Below are positions 6,633-8,348 of a DNA stretch of 8,348 nucleotides, in pieces. Location: the NCBI GenBank assembly GCA_903924715.1, contig CAIYCP010000727.1, positions 1-8,348 of the forward strand, in the 5' to 3' direction. Origin of the DNA: an uncultured beta proteobacterium (GTDB taxonomy: Bacteria; Pseudomonadota; Gammaproteobacteria; Burkholderiales; Burkholderiaceae_B). The position numbers were made by a program, and so were the translations under genes. Positions within the stretch are counted from its first letter, which is position 1, and every line of letters starts with the position of its first letter. The notes below the pieces were generated by a model. It had not been told where the DNA came from, did no database searches, and saw nothing but the letters and a program-made list of their open reading frames with translations.

Positions 6633-8081
6633 CTAGCCTGTTTGCAAAAGCGGGCGCAGCGCGCGAATATTTGACACGGCCTCGATATTAAAGACGGTGT
6701 CAATCAGCTGATCGGTCTTGCCTGTCCCCAAGATAGGCTCTATTAAGTCTCTGCTCTTGGCAACCACCTCGGGCTTGGTCATCGGATTGCGAGGGGTGCC
6801 ACGCACCGCCTCCACCCGCTCTGATAACACCGTGCCATCCTGAAGCGTGATCTCGACAATGGCCACGCGCACTGGCAATAAGGCGCTTAAGCTTTCGTCT
6901 TTCACCAGTTCAACTTTGGCACGTTGACGCAACACCTCGGGGTCCTTCATCCGCGCAACATCATGCGCCGCCGCAAACGAGGCGGTCTGATCAATCAGCA
7001 TGATCGCCACCATGTGTTGCAGGCAAATATCTGGAATATCACGATTATCCACAACCTTGGCTGCCGCAGGCCCCAAACGCGTCGCGACGTGTTTCACTTC
7101 GCCGAGCTCAAACGGCCGCTTTTTACGAATCAATTCGATCGCATCAAGTGGGCCTTGTATCGGCGAGCCCACTGTCCATTTTTTGATATCAGTCAGTGAA
7201 ATTTCAAAGCGTTCGCCCAGCTTGTCGACCAGCATTGCAGGCTTAGCATCGGGGGCATAGGCCATGAAGAAATTACTCGCACCCGAAAAAATATCATCGA
7301 TCCCAGTCCAGCCGGTATGCACAAGCAGCGCCGAAGTGACACCGCTTCGTGCAGGCATCCCACCGAAGACAAACGCCTTTTCGATATGATCCACGTCGCG
7401 CCCCCAGGCTGCGATACCCGAAGATTGTTGGGCCGTGTAATCCAACACCCAACGCATTTGTTGCGCATTTAACCCTGCCGCACAAGCCGCTGCCGCTGCC
7501 GCACCAAACACCCCCGCAATACTGTGCGAACTTTTATGACTTTCGTAGCTAAAGGTCGGTCCGCCCATGGCCATCAACACCCGCGTCCCAATGTCGTAGC
7601 CCAACGTGACTGCATGCAAAAAGCGCTTGCCATCGATATCAAACTCTTCACCCGCAGCGAGCGCGGCAGGCACCACCGCACAGCCGGGGTGCGAGCGCGA
7701 ACGTCCGTGCGAATCATCGGTTTCATCCGCATGACCCATCACACCATTGGCTAAGGCCGCGTCAACCGGCCCCGCCGTCAACGTCGAGGCCATGACCGTA
7801 CGATCGCCTTTTGCCGCATGCTTAGTGATGTAATTAAATGCCGACTGACCAGGCAATAACTTAGAGCCTGAGATGATCGCTGCCAGAGTATCCAGAATAT
7901 GAAACTTGGCCTGCTCGGCCGCGGCCTCGGGCAAACCACGGGTTGCCGCTTCGCTCATATAGGCGCTGAGGGTCAGCATTTCTGGGCTAATCGGCGAGGG
8001 CTGGCCTGCGGCGCGTGCCGAAGGGATCACCGCCCCAAGACTCGCGAAGGCTGAAGCTTGCAGCAATTGACGGCGTTGCAT
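6633..8081 (-). CDS. MmgE/PrpD-family protein with Tat signal peptide
   Basis: Member of the family that includes 2-methylcitrate dehydratase, MmgE and cis-aconitate decarboxylase, enzymes acting on (tri)carboxylic acids. It has 482 residues from ATG 8081. The N-terminus is a good twin-arginine signal: MQRRQLLQ (R3, R4), a hydrophobic stretch ASAFASLGAVI, then PSARA|AG with an AxA cleavage near residue 24. The family core follows: all-helical domain with NGVMGHADETDDSHG (about 113-126; H117, D119, D122, D123) and HPG (H131), KSSHSIAGVFGAAAAA (about 183-198), and KAFVFGGMPARSG (235-247). The usual His of the K-x-x-H-x-G type motif seen in some relatives is absent here. A C-terminal alpha/beta lid domain ends the protein. 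Export is unusual because characterised relatives are cytoplasmic or mitochondrial. The substrate is unknown, and there are no prpB/prpC neighbours. The start was chosen on RBS GGAGA and the signal motif; upstream in-frame ATG 8099 and TTG 8144 lack an RBS. Confidence 0.9.
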   Translation of the reverse strand: MQRRQLLQASAFASLGAVIPSARAAGQPSPISPEMLTLSAYMSEAATRGLPEAAAEQAKFHILDTLAAIISGSKLLPGQSAFNYITKHAAKGDRTVMASTLTAGPVDAALANGVMGHADETDDSHGRSRSHPGCAVVPAALAAGEEFDIDGKRFLHAVTLGYDIGTRVLMAMGGPTFSYESHKSSHSIAGVFGAAAAAACAAGLNAQQMRWVLDYTAQQSSGIAAWGRDVDHIEKAFVFGGMPARSGVTSALLVHTGWTGIDDIFSGASNFFMAYAPDAKPAMLVDKLGERFEISLTDIKKWTVGSPIQGPLDAIELIRKKRPFELGEVKHVATRLGPAAAKVVDNRDIPDICLQHMVAIMLIDQTASFAAAHDVARMKDPEVLRQRAKVELVKDESLSALLPVRVAIVEITLQDGTVLSERVEAVRGTPRNPMTKPEVVAKSRDLIEPILGTGKTDQLIDTVFNIEAVSNIRALRPLLQTG

Positions 8082-8090
8082 ACGGTATAG

Positions 8091-8095
8091 TCTCC
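8091..8095 (-). promoter_or_regulatory. RBS deciding the start of the MmgE/PrpD gene
   Basis: GGAGA on the minus strand lies 9 nt before ATG 8081, supporting the start that puts the twin-arginine motif at residues 3-4. The 74-bp gap 8082-8155 also serves the divergent FrnE-like gene, whose own RBS (AAAGG, 8146-8150) lies at the other end. I see no convincing -35/-10 pair in it for either direction. Confidence 0.55.
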
Positions 8096-8155
8096 ACATA
8101 CTGTTTCTGTTTTGAATGAGCCCAGTGTATCGCTGCGCACACAAAAAAGGTTGCC

Positions 8156-8348
8156 ATGAAAAAAACGGTCAAGATTGATTATGTGTCAGACATTGCCTGC
8201 CCCTGGTGTGCCGTGGGCTTAGGTGCGCTTGAGCAGGCGCTTAAAAACATTGACGGTGAATTTGACGTCGATATTCATTTTCAACCGTTTGAGCTTAATC
8301 CGCATATGCCTGAAGGCGGGCAGGATGTGATCGAACACTTGACTGAAA
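8156..8348 (+). CDS. DsbA-family (FrnE-like) thiol oxidoreductase, N-terminal part
   Basis: The first 64 residues of a thioredoxin-fold protein. It begins MKKTVKIDYVSDIACPWC, with the redox motif C15-P-W-C18 following the first beta strand, as in FrnE and 2-hydroxychromene-2-carboxylate isomerase-like members of the DsbA superfamily. FQPFELNPHMPEGG (about 43-56) is the typical next segment of FrnE-like proteins. No signal peptide is seen, so it is probably cytoplasmic. ATG 8156 has AAAGG (8146-8150) 5 nt upstream. The gene is cut by the right edge; the helical insertion and cis-proline loop lie outside. It is divergent from the MmgE/PrpD gene, with no evident functional link. Confidence 0.9.
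   Translation, partial: MKKTVKIDYVSDIACPWCAVGLGALEQALKNIDGEFDVDIHFQPFELNPHMPEGGQDVIEHLTE

Noticed and set aside
6636..6655. GCCTG/CGGGC hairpin at the amt/MmgE junction as a terminator
   Set aside because: It has only five pairs including one G-T, a 10-nt loop and no T-run on either strand, and lies inside the MmgE/PrpD coding end.
8082..8144. Longer MmgE/PrpD protein starting at TTG 8144 or ATG 8099
   Set aside because: Neither has an RBS, and both would bury the twin-arginine signal behind 6-21 extra residues.

Overview
The window reads as an ordinary stretch of a proteobacterial chromosome, with no insertion sequence, prophage, CRISPR array or RNA gene visible. Base composition is moderate, with one AT-rich stretch between 5167 and 5408. 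The gene mix (RND efflux pair, stand-alone isocitrate/isopropylmalate-type dehydrogenase, Amt transporter, Tat-exported MmgE/PrpD protein, FrnE-like oxidoreductase) and the protein style suggest a betaproteobacterium, perhaps an Alcaligenaceae-like member of the Burkholderiales. That placement is an inference; no 16S or other marker is present.

Layout. From 3994 down to 1, on the minus strand, lies a two-gene tripartite-efflux operon: a periplasmic adaptor (membrane fusion protein) followed, with a 4-nt ATGA overlap, by an AcrB/MexB-type RND permease that runs off the left edge at about residue 937. Upstream on the same strand (4078-5166) is a complete NAD-dependent beta-decarboxylating dehydrogenase of the isocitrate/isopropylmalate family, without leuC/leuD neighbours. 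A roughly 240-bp control region (5167-5408) separates it from a divergent ammonium transporter (5409-6617, plus strand). This region holds two NtrC-box-like sequences sharing a 9-bp direct repeat 61 bp apart, and a palindrome with 9-bp arms between them. The transporter converges on an MmgE/PrpD-family gene (6633-8081, minus strand) whose product starts with a good twin-arginine signal peptide. Divergent from it, 74 bp away, begins a DsbA/FrnE-like CPWC oxidoreductase cut by the right edge.

How things may fit together. The efflux pair is a clear functional unit; the outer-membrane factor, if linked, would lie beyond the left edge. The dehydrogenase and the ammonium transporter share a divergent control region with signs of nitrogen (NtrC-type) control. 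The remaining genes show no obvious pathway link to each other. The most interesting non-coding structure is a potential 13-bp helix in the 83-nt gap between the dehydrogenase and the efflux operon. It would mask the adaptor's ribosome binding site only in read-through transcripts, so it could keep the pump's translation independent of the upstream gene. I see no convincing evidence of a wholly new system; the points worth testing are regulatory or concern enzyme localisation.
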